This document shows, one piece after another, positions 8,348-16,197 of a stretch of DNA of 64,000 bases. Origin of the DNA: CALMEH01 sp964548225 (lineage in GTDB: Bacteria > Acidobacteriota > Blastocatellia > Pyrinomonadales > Pyrinomonadaceae); NCBI GenBank assembly GCA_964548225.1, contig CAZJQP010000016.1:1-64000 (forward strand), read 5' to 3'. Numbering within the stretch: position 1 is the stretch's first letter; every line of letters begins with the position of its first letter. The position numbers and the translations under genes are program-made. The notes under the pieces are model-generated. The model saw only the letters and a program-made list of their open reading frames with translations. It made no database searches and had not been told where the DNA came from.

Positions 8348-8821
8348 ATGAAATTTACTTTTGTTCGGTTAATCATTTTAACAGTAGCCAGCATTTTGTT
8401 TGTTGCTTGTGTTCGTCAATCTCAATTACCAAAAGAAATTCCAACCAATTTCGAGATTAAGTATGAGCAAACTTATCCGAGGGAAAGCAAAAGCCTTGTC
8501 AAATGGGCGGTTATTTCCGCCAACCAATTAAAATACGAGCGCGTTAGATGCAGCGGAACTATGACTAAAAATATTCCTGATTCGAAAGTAAAAGGGATTT
8601 ACAAAACTTTAGTTAAAGAAGAATTTGATTTAATTGAAAACAAGGAAACTGAAGATCATAAAGAATTTCAACAAATTAGTCTCCGGGCTGGAACTATTTC
8701 TAAATCTATAAAATATGGAGATAAGTCGCCATTTTCAAAAAAAGACAGTGAATCATTGGGCGCAATTCGGACTGTTATTAGCGAACTGATTGAAGATGAG
8801 GTAGAACGCTGCCAAAATTGA
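8348..8821 (+). CDS. predicted lipoprotein, unknown function
   Basis: The 157-residue product has a lipoprotein signal peptide ending in the lipobox LFVAC (Cys21), so it should be anchored in the membrane on the outer side. The mature part is a charged alpha/beta domain with one further Cys near residue 60 and one near the end, which could form a disulfide. I recognise no family. It follows the terminator at 8260-8298 and so probably has its own promoter. Confidence 0.7.
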   Translation: MKFTFVRLIILTVASILFVACVRQSQLPKEIPTNFEIKYEQTYPRESKSLVKWAVISANQLKYERVRCSGTMTKNIPDSKVKGIYKTLVKEEFDLIENKETEDHKEFQQISLRAGTISKSIKYGDKSPFSKKDSESLGAIRTVISELIEDEVERCQN

Positions 8822-8878
8822 TTCGGCAAAATTCAAGAAGACAAATTAATTTTAAGGAAAACTTGTTTAATCTATTAA

Positions 8879-9847
8879 ATGACTAACTACAGCCTTTTCT
8901 ACTCTCGCTACTACTACGCCGAAATCGGCGAAGGTCACGTTTTTCCGATTCGCAAGTTTGAATTGGTGCGCGACGTTTTATTGCACGAAAAAACTATCTC
9001 CGAAGATGAAATTATCGAGCCGACAACTGTGCGAACTGAAGATTTGTTGCTTGTTCATACCGAAGATTATATAAATCGTTTGGTCAATGGTAAATTGACG
9101 ACGAAAGAGATTCGCAAACTCGGATTGCCTTGGTCGGAAAGTTTGGTGCGCCGTTCGTTTCACGCGATTAACGGCACAATCAATGCGGCATTTAAGGCTT
9201 TGGAAGACGGAATTTCATCAAATCTCGCCGGCGGAACGCATCACGCCTATCCAGATCGCGGCGAAGGTTTTTGCGTTTTAAATGATGTCGCGGTCGCCAT
9301 TCGCGTTCTGCAAAGAGAAAAATTAGCCGAAAGATTTTTAATTATTGATTGCGACGTGCATCAAGGCAACGGCACGGCTTTTATTTTTCAAGATTCGCCC
9401 GAAGTTTTCACATTTTCAATGCACGGCGCAAAGAATTATCCGCTTTTCAAGGAAAAATCAACACTCGACATCGAACTCGCGGACGGAACAGACGACACCG
9501 AATTTCTCGAAACATTGGAACAAGCCTTGCCGCGCATTTTTCTGCATAATCCCGACATAATTTTCTATCTCGGCGGCGCAGATCCGTTTGAAAAAGACAA
9601 ACTCGGACGACTTAATCTTTCAATCGAAGGTTTAAAAAAGCGCGATGAAATGGTTTTAAGTTTTGCAAAAGAAAATGAAACTCCAATTATAACCACAATG
9701 AGTGGTGGCTATGCTTTGGACATCAATGACACAGTTGAAATTCACGCAAACACGATTCGTGCAGTAAAAAAAGTATTTTTCGGAAAGTATTATCGCTCCT
9801 CGATGACATCTGCCCAGACTTCTTCTTCGTCTTCTAAATCTTCGTAG
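8879..9847 (+). CDS. histone-deacetylase-family Zn hydrolase
   Basis: The protein shows the arginase/deacetylase-fold signatures of class IV-like bacterial deacetylases: a Tyr-rich start (HVFPIRKF), GGTHHA (tandem His 121-122), and the metal ligands of DCDVHQGNGTA (D157, D159, H161), with GGADPFEKD and the active-site Tyr region GGYA nearer the C-terminus. Relatives remove acetyl or other acyl groups from lysines, polyamines or small molecules; the substrate cannot be told here. The last ~20 residues are Ser-rich (SSSSSKSS) because the frame runs antisense into the end of the convergent gene, a 58-bp tail-to-tail overlap. Confidence 0.9.
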   Translation: MTNYSLFYSRYYYAEIGEGHVFPIRKFELVRDVLLHEKTISEDEIIEPTTVRTEDLLLVHTEDYINRLVNGKLTTKEIRKLGLPWSESLVRRSFHAINGTINAAFKALEDGISSNLAGGTHHAYPDRGEGFCVLNDVAVAIRVLQREKLAERFLIIDCDVHQGNGTAFIFQDSPEVFTFSMHGAKNYPLFKEKSTLDIELADGTDDTEFLETLEQALPRIFLHNPDIIFYLGGADPFEKDKLGRLNLSIEGLKKRDEMVLSFAKENETPIITTMSGGYALDINDTVEIHANTIRAVKKVFFGKYYRSSMTSAQTSSSSSKSS

Positions 9848-10053
9848 AGAACTTCGAGCATCTCGGATTGTTCGGCGATTTGGCGTTCGCTGTCGTGGAG
9901 GCGGTGAGTTAGATATTTGTTGTGGTTTTCGAGTTCTTTGATGCGGCGTTTGTGGGCTTTTTCCATTCGTTCGAGATAAATCAAATAGAGAAATTGCATA
10001 ATTGCCAAGCCCGTTAATGAAAGCGAAAGACCGATTAAAATATAAACCATCAT
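9790..10053 (-). CDS. small membrane protein with coiled coil
   Basis: The 87-residue product has an N-terminal membrane segment (residues 2-27, YILIGLSLSLTGLAIMQFLY), then a basic stretch and a charged coiled coil (about 30-75), and ends in a very acidic tail. The topology matches a bitopic inner-membrane protein facing the cytoplasm. No family is recognised. Its 3' end overlaps the end of the deacetylase gene on the other strand, so the two transcripts would be complementary there. Confidence 0.65.
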   Translation of the reverse strand: MMVYILIGLSLSLTGLAIMQFLYLIYLERMEKAHKRRIKELENHNKYLTHRLHDSERQIAEQSEMLEVLYEDLEDEEEVWADVIEER

Positions 10054-10140
10054 AAATTTTTCCGTCCGCGAAAGTTTTGATTGTTTTGATTATACTCTTG
10101 ACCAATCCATTCTGAAAAGCAAAAATCTAAATAATTACTA

Positions 10141-10236
10141 GGTTTTTGGTTTTTGGGATCTGGTTTTTGGTTTTGGAGGCACATTCCCCCTTGAGTTTTA
10201 CCAAAGATCAAAGACCAAAGACTAAAAAACCAAACA
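10141..10236. repeat. heptamer-repeat hairpin (TTTTGGT)n
   Basis: About five 7-bp units of the GGTTTTT type (10141-10178) face four to five units of the complementary CCAAAGA type (10201-10235), with GC-richer spacer DNA between. It lies between divergent genes, directly before the Tat-signal hydrolase. Confidence 0.75.
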
Positions 10237-10251
10237 GTTAAGATAAAAATT

Positions 10252-11106
10252 ATGAATAAAAACGATTCTGATAAATCTACACTCGGCAGACGCGAGTTTT
10301 TGGTAACTTCTTTGGTTTTGGGCGCGTTTGCGCTTGATGTGATGCCGATTGCGGCGCAAACACAAGTCAAAACCGACGATAAAGGTTTGACGGCGGGCGA
10401 AGTGAAAATCGGCGAAATGCCGGCGTATCGGGCGATGCCGGATAAAAAAGGAAAGAAATTTCCGGTGGTTTTGGTCGTTCACGAAATTTTCGGCGTTCAC
10501 GAACATATTCAAGATTTGTGTCGGCGATTTGCCAAAGCAGGTTATCTGGCAATCGCGCCGTATCTTTATGCACGACAAGGCGACGTTACAAAGGTTGAGC
10601 GCGAAAAAATTATGGAAATCGTCGGCAAAGTGCCTGATTCGCAAGTGATGACGGATTTGGATGATTGTGTTGCGTGGGCGAAAAAGAACAGCGGAAACAC
10701 AAAAAAACTCTCGATTACCGGATTTTGTTGGGGCGGACGCATCACTTGGCTTTATGCGGCGTATAACAAAAATGTTGATGCGGGCGCGGCTTGGTATGGT
10801 CGCCTTGTGCGAAACGCCAATCAGACGGCGAACGATTTACAGCCGAAAATGCCAATTGATGTCGTCAAAGATTTGAAAGTTCCGGTGCTTGGGCTTTACG
10901 GTGGATTGGACACGGGAATTCCGCTCGACACGGTTCAAAGAATGCAGGACGAATTGAAAAAAGGAAAATCAAAGTCCGAAATTATCGTTTATCCAAACGC
11001 TAAACACGGTTTTAATGCCGATTACCGCGACAGTTACAATAAAGAATCTGCGACCGACGCTTGGGCGAAGATGTTAGATTGGTTTAAGAAAAACGGCGCG
11101 GCTTAA
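10252..11106 (+). CDS. dienelactone hydrolase family protein with Tat signal
   Basis: Residues 1-36 carry a twin-arginine-type signal (GRREFLVTS followed by a hydrophobic core and an Ala-rich cleavage region), so the folded enzyme is probably exported. The alpha/beta-hydrolase domain has the dienelactone hydrolase nucleophile motif GFCWGGR (Cys near 158), an acid in GLDTG near 218 and the His in KHGF near 252. HEIFGVHEHI is the family's early signature. It hydrolyses lactones or esters; the substrate is unknown. TatA is encoded at 62168. It is followed by the hairpin-rich element at 11107-11243. Confidence 0.88.
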   Translation: MNKNDSDKSTLGRREFLVTSLVLGAFALDVMPIAAQTQVKTDDKGLTAGEVKIGEMPAYRAMPDKKGKKFPVVLVVHEIFGVHEHIQDLCRRFAKAGYLAIAPYLYARQGDVTKVEREKIMEIVGKVPDSQVMTDLDDCVAWAKKNSGNTKKLSITGFCWGGRITWLYAAYNKNVDAGAAWYGRLVRNANQTANDLQPKMPIDVVKDLKVPVLGLYGGLDTGIPLDTVQRMQDELKKGKSKSEIIVYPNAKHGFNADYRDSYNKESATDAWAKMLDWFKKNGAA

Positions 11107-11243
11107 GTTTTGAGTCCCGCCTTTAGGCGGCAAACCGTGAGCAAAGCAACGCGGTTTTTCGTTCACGGTTGAGTTTTTGATTTGTAAACGGCTTTCTGTT
11201 TTGCTTCGCTCGCAGAAAGCCGACTGAAGTCGGGACTCAAAAC
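11107..11243. repeat. 137-bp inverted-repeat element, family B
   Basis: Perfect 13-bp ends (GTTTTGAGTCCCG at 11107-11119, complement at 11231-11243) enclose two further hairpins (AACCGTGA...TCACGGTT and CGGCTTTCTG...CAGAAAGCCG). It fills the whole gap between the hydrolase and ATP-grasp genes and starts at the hydrolase stop codon. It looks like a mobile palindromic repeat and may also act as a terminator. Confidence 0.7.
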
Positions 11244-11253
11244 CTTTAAAATT

Positions 11254-12477
11254 ATGAGAACTATTGCTTACATTGCGCCGTTTTTTTCTGACAGCGCGGT
11301 TCGTTTTATCAAAGCATTTGCGGAAATGCCTGATATTCGTTTGTGTTTGATTAGTCAGGACGCGCAAGAACAGCTTACGCCGGAAATCCGTCATATGGTT
11401 GCGGCGTATTGGCAGACGGGAAATGCGCTCGAAACGCGAGATATTGTCAATGCTTTTCGCGGTTTGGAAGCGCAAGTCGGGAAGATTGACCGCATTGTCG
11501 GCGCGATGGAGCAAATTCAAGTTCAGCTTGCCGAAGCGCGTGCCGAACTCGGACTTGGCGGAATGAATGTTGCGGTGGCGAAAAATTTTCGTGATAAAGC
11601 TACGATGAAACAAGTTTTTCACGAAGGCGGTGTGCCGTGTGCGAAATATCGCCGCGTTTTGTCCGAGAAAGATGCGTGGGATTTTGCAAATGAAATCGGC
11701 TTTCCGCTCGTTTTGAAGCCGTTGGCGGGCGCGGGAGCGCAATCAACCTATCAAGTGAAAGATGCTGAATCTTTAGCGCAAGCGTTGAAATCGGTTGCGC
11801 CGAATCCGCACCGCGAAGCGATTATCGAAGAATTTATTACGGGCGACGAATATTCGTTTGAAACCGTTTCGATAAAAGGCAAAGCCGTCTGGCATTCTTT
11901 GACGCGCTATTATCCGACACCGCTCGAAGTGATGCGAAACCCTTGGATTCAATGGTGTGTTGTTCTTCCGCGTGAGATTGACGATGCGAAGTTTGACGAT
12001 ATTCGGGCGGCGGGAAGAAAGGCTTTGGAAGTTTTGGGAATCGAAACAGGTTTGACGCATCTCGAATGGTTTCGCCGCCGCGACGGAAGCGTGGCGATTT
12101 CCGAAGTCGCGGCGCGTCCGCCCGGAGCGCAAATTATGACCCTTAATTCGCTCGCGCACGACAAAGATTTTTACGCGGCTTGGGTGCGTCTTCGTGCTTT
12201 TGACGAATTTGAACCGCCGCCGGAACGCAAATTTGCCGTCGGCGCGGCTTTTCTGCGCGGGCAAGGCGCCGGAAGAGTCAAAGCGATTCACGGTTTGGGT
12301 AAAGTCCACGAAGAAATCGGTGATTTGGTGGTCGAAGCCAAACTGCCGCAAATCGGACAACCCGCCTCAATCAGCTACGAAGGCGAAGGTTATATCATCA
12401 TTCGCCATCCAAACACGGAGGTCGTCGAACAGGCATTGCAGAAAATCGTTTCGCTGGCAAGAATCGAACTCGGATAA
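11254..12477 (+). CDS. ATP-grasp enzyme
   Basis: The 407-residue protein has an N-terminal Rossmann-like preATP-grasp domain (about 1-105) and a central ATP-grasp domain. The latter shows FPLVLKPLAGAGAQSTY near 150 (nucleotide-binding lysine), a hinge acidic segment EEFITGDEYSFETV near 193, and the metal-binding end GLTHLEWF...SEVAARPPG. Family members join a carboxylate to an amine or thiol using ATP (carnosine-synthase-like or biotin-carboxylase-like fold). The substrate is not predictable from this sequence, and no pathway partner is adjacent. Confidence 0.85.
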   Translation: MRTIAYIAPFFSDSAVRFIKAFAEMPDIRLCLISQDAQEQLTPEIRHMVAAYWQTGNALETRDIVNAFRGLEAQVGKIDRIVGAMEQIQVQLAEARAELGLGGMNVAVAKNFRDKATMKQVFHEGGVPCAKYRRVLSEKDAWDFANEIGFPLVLKPLAGAGAQSTYQVKDAESLAQALKSVAPNPHREAIIEEFITGDEYSFETVSIKGKAVWHSLTRYYPTPLEVMRNPWIQWCVVLPREIDDAKFDDIRAAGRKALEVLGIETGLTHLEWFRRRDGSVAISEVAARPPGAQIMTLNSLAHDKDFYAAWVRLRAFDEFEPPPERKFAVGAAFLRGQGAGRVKAIHGLGKVHEEIGDLVVEAKLPQIGQPASISYEGEGYIIIRHPNTEVVEQALQKIVSLARIELG

Positions 12478-12522
12478 ATCTGAAACGCGCCTAACATTGA
12501 AACTTTATTGTTTGAAAAAGAA

Positions 12523-12957
12523 ATGACAACTGAAAATCTACAACTCGTTTATACTTTGCTCTGCGACGACGTGCGTATCGAGATGGGCAATAAAATCTCG
12601 TTGATGGGCGTTTTTCAAAACATAATGGTTGAACGTCTGCCGGTTTCGCTGATAAAATTCGCGGTCGTCAATCATTGGCGCGGTGCGGGCAATCATCACA
12701 CAGAAGTTCGCATTCTTGCGCCTGACAAAAACAATCTGGTCGTAACTTCACAGCCGACGCATCTCGAACTCGCGCCCGGCGGTTTTACCGATAATGTGAG
12801 TTTTTTTGTCAATGTAGTTTTCCCGAATCCGGGGACTTATTGGGTGCAGACTCTTGCTGATACGGTGGTTATGGAAGAATTTCCGTTGATAGTTACAGAC
12901 GCGAATAACACGAATGCGATACAGCCGTTGGAAGAAATTTCGGAAACGGTGAATTGA
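12523..12957 (+). CDS. conserved DUF6941-like protein
   Basis: The ATG at 12523 is preferred to a TTG 15 nt upstream. The 144-residue beta-rich protein starts LVYTLLCDDVR, continues KISLMGVFQNI and ends in a region like PNPGTYWVQTLAD, a pattern I associate with a family of short conserved bacterial proteins of unknown function (DUF6941-like). There is no signal peptide, so it is cytoplasmic. It is 45 nt after the ATP-grasp gene and probably co-transcribed. The perfect hairpin at 12961 ends the unit. Confidence 0.65.
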   Translation: MTTENLQLVYTLLCDDVRIEMGNKISLMGVFQNIMVERLPVSLIKFAVVNHWRGAGNHHTEVRILAPDKNNLVVTSQPTHLELAPGGFTDNVSFFVNVVFPNPGTYWVQTLADTVVMEEFPLIVTDANNTNAIQPLEEISETVN

Positions 12958-12960
12958 AAA

Positions 12961-13028
12961 TGCAGAAACACGCACGTTAGTAAGTGTGTTAATTCGCTAA
13001 CACACTTACTAACGTGCGTGTTTCTGCA
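12961..13028. terminator. 31-bp perfect hairpin between convergent genes
   Basis: Arms 12961-12991 and 12998-13028 are perfectly complementary, with a 6-nt loop. The stem begins 3 nt after one stop codon and ends 2 nt before the opposing stop codon, as expected for a bidirectional terminator. Confidence 0.85.
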
Positions 13029-13029
13029 T

Positions 13030-13644
13030 TCACTTTTTCAAGTTGAGCGTTAATGCCAGCCGATAGATTGCCGCGTCGTCAACTTCGACATCTTTGCTGG
13101 CGGAAACGCCTTTGGCAGAAGCGGTGATGCGGAATTTTGCCGCGCCTTTTGGAAAGCGAAATGTAAATTCGCCCGATTCGCTTGAATAAACCGTGTTGAG
13201 TTTTTTGGTCGAACCGTCTGCGTTTATTCGTTCAATCTCGACTTTCGCGCCGAACAGACTCACGCCGTCCTGATTAAAAACGCTTCCTTTTATCAAAACG
13301 AGAGTGCCTTGGTCAACCGTTAAAATCAGACGGCTTCCCAAATCGGTTTCTTTCTTATTCTTAACTTCGATGTTATACAAAACACCTTGACCGTAGCCAT
13401 TTTTGGAAAAGACGAGATTATAAATCCCCGCCTTTAAGCCTGTGATAACAAAATTACCTTTTGCATCTGAGGTTACGGCTTTAATGTCTTCGCCTTTTTG
13501 CCGTGCCGTAATCGTAACTTCGGCAATGCCGTCGCCGCTTGTCGTGCGGACTTTGCCTTTGACGCTTCCCGTATCTTGTGCGAGAGCGATGCTTGAAAGG
13601 GCAAAGAGCAACGCCGAGATAAATGTAAATCTAAAAAACTTCAT
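13030..13644 (-). CDS. secreted protein with two carboxypeptidase-regulatory-like domains
   Basis: The ATG at 13644 is chosen over the TTG at 13653. Residues 1-22 are a signal peptide ending ALAQ. Two beta-sandwich domains follow: the first at about 25-95 (GSVKGKVRTTSGDGIAEV, DAKGNFVITGLKAGIYNL), the second at about 110-195 (GSVFNQDGVSLFGAKVEI, SGEFTFRFPKGA). These are carboxypeptidase regulatory/Cna-B-like folds found in exported proteins. There is no enzymatic domain, so a surface or periplasmic adhesive or structural role is likely but unproven. Confidence 0.75.
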   Translation of the reverse strand: MKFFRFTFISALLFALSSIALAQDTGSVKGKVRTTSGDGIAEVTITARQKGEDIKAVTSDAKGNFVITGLKAGIYNLVFSKNGYGQGVLYNIEVKNKKETDLGSRLILTVDQGTLVLIKGSVFNQDGVSLFGAKVEIERINADGSTKKLNTVYSSESGEFTFRFPKGAAKFRITASAKGVSASKDVEVDDAAIYRLALTLNLKK

Positions 13645-13657
13645 AAATTTCAAGTTA

Positions 13658-13711
13658 CAGAAAGTTTGCAGATAGTTTGAGAATCTATCAAAACTATCTG
13701 CAAACTTTCTG
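13658..13711. repeat. 21-bp perfect hairpin
   Basis: Arms 13658-13678 and 13691-13711 are perfectly complementary, with a 12-nt loop. It lies between two minus-strand genes, just after the stop of the upstream epimerase gene, and probably terminates that transcript. It lacks a clear T-run on the minus strand. Confidence 0.75.
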
Positions 13712-13718
13712 CAAAATT

Positions 13719-14705
13719 TTAAGCATTGGCGGCTTCGGCTTTTAATTCTTCCCGAAATTGTTCCGCTACATCATTGATGATTTCATCGAGCGTTCGAGTT
13801 GGCTGATAACCGATTAAACGCTTGGCTTTTTCGAGCGAAGGAACGCGCCGACGCATATCTTCGAAGCCTTCGCCGTAGGCTTCTTCGTAGGGAATATAGC
13901 GGATTTCGCTCCGGCTTCCGGTCATTTCGATAGCTTTTTCGGCTAATTGTTTAATCGTAACTTCTTCGTCGTTGCCGATGTTCGTAACTTGTCCGAAACA
14001 GGCGGGCGTTTCGAGAATTTTCGATAAAGCCTCGACGACATCCGAAACGTGACCGAAACAGCGCGACTGTTCGCCGTCGCCGTGAACGATTAAAGGCTCG
14101 TTGCGAATGGCAGATTTAACGAAATTCGGCACGACCATTCCATATTGTCCGGTTTGGCGCGGTCCGACGGTATTAAAAAGCCGCACGACCGCCACGGGCA
14201 GACGCGATTCTTTCCAATGCGCGAGCGCGAGAAACTCATCCAATTCCTTCGCGCAAGCGTAAGCCCAACGATGTTTCGATGTCGAACCTTTGATAATGTC
14301 GTTGTCTTCGGCAAACGGAACTTGCGTGCTTTTGCCATAAACTTCGGATGTCGAAGGAATCAAAACGCGCTTGCGGTAACGCGCACAAAATCCGAGGATA
14401 ATGTCCGTGCCGCGAAAAATAGTTTCGATGGTTTTGACGGGATGTTCCATAATCAAACGAACGCCGACCGCGCTTGCCATATGGAAAACTCTATCCGCTT
14501 CACGAACCAATTCTTCCATCAATTTCGCGTTCAAAACCGTGTCAATAATCAAACGAAAGCGTTCTTTGCCTTCGAGATGCTCAACATTTGAATAACGACC
14601 TGTCGAAAGGTCGTCAATAACCGTTATATCGTGTCCTTCGCCGTGCAGTTTGTCCGCCAAATGCGACCCGACAAAACCTGCGCCACCCGTAATTAAAATT
14701 TTCAT
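13719..14705 (-). CDS. NAD-dependent nucleotide-sugar epimerase/dehydratase
   Basis: This extended short-chain dehydrogenase has the N-terminal Rossmann motif GGAGFVGS (GxxGxxG), the STSEVYG strand and the catalytic Y-A-C-A-K (YxxxK) near residue 150. The length of 328 is typical of UDP-sugar 4-epimerases, GDP-mannose dehydratases and UDP-glucuronate decarboxylases. Overall it is closest in style to the UXS-like gene at 15170 on the same strand, so both probably make sugar nucleotides for surface polysaccharide. The specific substrate is undetermined. Confidence 0.88.
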   Translation of the reverse strand: MKILITGGAGFVGSHLADKLHGEGHDITVIDDLSTGRYSNVEHLEGKERFRLIIDTVLNAKLMEELVREADRVFHMASAVGVRLIMEHPVKTIETIFRGTDIILGFCARYRKRVLIPSTSEVYGKSTQVPFAEDNDIIKGSTSKHRWAYACAKELDEFLALAHWKESRLPVAVVRLFNTVGPRQTGQYGMVVPNFVKSAIRNEPLIVHGDGEQSRCFGHVSDVVEALSKILETPACFGQVTNIGNDEEVTIKQLAEKAIEMTGSRSEIRYIPYEEAYGEGFEDMRRRVPSLEKAKRLIGYQPTRTLDEIINDVAEQFREELKAEAANA

Positions 14706-14826
14706 AAATCAGATATTTTCAAGTGTTTTATTATATTTATATTATCAATAAAGCGAAATCCGCAGAGTCAAAAATCATCAATCTCACGATAATTTATACC
14801 AAAATCACGCTTTCCGATTCCATAAT

Positions 14827-15101
14827 GAGACTTCGATTTGCCAAAAACGAGACCTCGATTTGCCAAAAACGAGGCTTCATTTCGTCAAAACGAGGCTTCA
14901 TTTCGTCAAAACGAGGCTTCATTTCGTCAAAACGAGGCTTCATTTCGCCAAGACGAGGCTTCATTTCGCCAAGACGAGGCTTCGCTTCGCCAAGACGAGG
15001 CTTCGCTTCGCCAAGATGAGACCTCGTTTTGGCGAAATGAAGCTTTACTTTGGCGAAATGAAGCCTCGTTTTGCCAAGATGAAGCCTCATCTTGGCATCT
15101 T
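14827..15101. repeat. 21-bp tandem repeat array 1 (13 units)
   Basis: Two 22-bp units are followed by eleven 21-bp units. The consensus is GAGGCTTCATTTCGTCAAAA, with later units drifting to CGCCAAGA and then, from about 15012, switching to the complementary word (TTTTGGCGAAATGAAGC). Early and late units can therefore pair into a very long hairpin. The array fills most of the 464-bp gap between two epimerase-type genes. It keeps several frames open on both strands only because 21 is a multiple of three. No spacers are present, so it is not CRISPR. Confidence 0.9.
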
Positions 15102-15169
15102 CACGCTTGATTTTGCCGCCGAAAAGCGTGATTTTTATTGGATTTGACATTAAATTCGTTAAGATTCGC

Positions 15170-16120
15170 TCATTTATTGTCCGATGTTTCGAGACTTTCC
15201 GCAAAATACGCGACGGTTTTCTTCAAGCCTTCGGCAAGCGGAATGGTCGGCGACCAATTTAATAACTTCTGAGCGCGTTCGATGTTCGGTTTGCGCTGTT
15301 TCGGATCGTCTTGCGGCAAGGGCAGATGCGTGATTTTAATTTCCTTGCCGATAGTTTTCGCAACTTCCTGCGCGAGTTCGTTCATCGTAAATTCGCCCGG
15401 ATTGCCGATATTTACAGGCAAATGAATATCTTCCGTCTCGGTATTCATCAAACGAATAAAGCCTTCGACCAAATCATCAACGTAACAAAACGAACGAGTC
15501 TGATTGCCGTCGCCGTAAATCGTCAAATCTTCGCCGCGCAGAGCTTGCACGATAAAATTAGACACCACGCGCCCATCATCCGCCCGCATTTTCGGACCGT
15601 AAGTATTAAAAATGCGAACAATCCGCGTATCAACGCCATTCTGCCGGTGATAATCCATAAACAAAGTCTCGGCAATGCGTTTTCCCTCGTCGTAACAGCT
15701 ACGCAAACCAATCGGATTGACATTTCCCCAATAGCTTTCGGGTTGCGGATGAATTTCAGGATCGCCATAAACTTCCGATGTCGAAGCCTGAAAAATCCGC
15801 GCATTAACGCGCTTTGCCAAGCCGAGCATATTTATCGCGCCCATCACGCTCGTCTTAACAGTTTTGACGGGATTGTATTGATAATGAACGGGCGAAGCCG
15901 GACACGCGAGGTTATAAATCTGGTCAACTTCGAGAAAAATCGGTTCGGTAATGTCGTGGCGAATGAGTTCAAAACGATAATTGTCCAAAAGATGCGCGAC
16001 ATTTTCCTTTCTGCCCGTAAAATAATTGTCGAGACAAATAACTTCATTGCCTTCGTTCAAAAGCCTTTCGCAAAGATGCGAGCCGATAAAGCCCGCGCCG
16101 CCGGTAATCAAAATTCTCAT
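15170..16120 (-). CDS. uxs: UDP-glucuronate decarboxylase (UDP-xylose synthase)
   Basis: The start is taken at the ATG at 16120 (MRILITGGAGFIGSH). The longer frame to 16180 only reads through the repeat hairpin. The 316-residue protein has the GxxGxxG NAD motif, then the UXS-typical sequence NLACPASPVHYQ, STSEVYGDP, and Y-D-E-G-K as the catalytic YxxxK, followed by RIFNTYGP. These are hallmarks of the enzyme that oxidises and decarboxylates UDP-glucuronate to UDP-xylose. It belongs with the epimerase at 13719 in nucleotide-sugar supply. Confidence 0.92.
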   Translation of the reverse strand: MRILITGGAGFIGSHLCERLLNEGNEVICLDNYFTGRKENVAHLLDNYRFELIRHDITEPIFLEVDQIYNLACPASPVHYQYNPVKTVKTSVMGAINMLGLAKRVNARIFQASTSEVYGDPEIHPQPESYWGNVNPIGLRSCYDEGKRIAETLFMDYHRQNGVDTRIVRIFNTYGPKMRADDGRVVSNFIVQALRGEDLTIYGDGNQTRSFCYVDDLVEGFIRLMNTETEDIHLPVNIGNPGEFTMNELAQEVAKTIGKEIKITHLPLPQDDPKQRKPNIERAQKLLNWSPTIPLAEGLKKTVAYFAESLETSDNK

Positions 16121-16122
16121 AA

Positions 16123-16193
16123 GTTGGTAATTGGTAATAAGTAATTGGTAATAGGCAAAAAACTTATTACCAATTACCAATTACTTATTACCG
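16123..16193. repeat. heptamer-repeat hairpin (GGTAATT/GGTAATA)n
   Basis: Four 7-bp units of GGTAATT type (16126-16153) face four complementary units (16160-16193). The hairpin sits between the stop of the S9 peptidase gene's upstream neighbour and the start of uxs, immediately upstream of the uxs ATG. Confidence 0.85.
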
Positions 16194-16197
16194 AAAT

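Noticed and set aside
14827..15101. CRISPR array
   Set aside because: Units are contiguous without unique spacers, and no cas genes are in the window.
14794..15204. Long open frames on both strands through the 21-bp array, with heptapeptide repeats
   Set aside because: Several frames are open at once because the unit length is a multiple of three and lacks stops. No ribosome site is present, and one frame starts inside the uxs gene. Treated as repeat DNA, not a gene.
16120..16180. N-terminal extension of UDP-glucuronate decarboxylase
   Set aside because: The extra 20 codons read through the heptamer hairpin, and the conserved NAD motif starts at the ATG at 16120.
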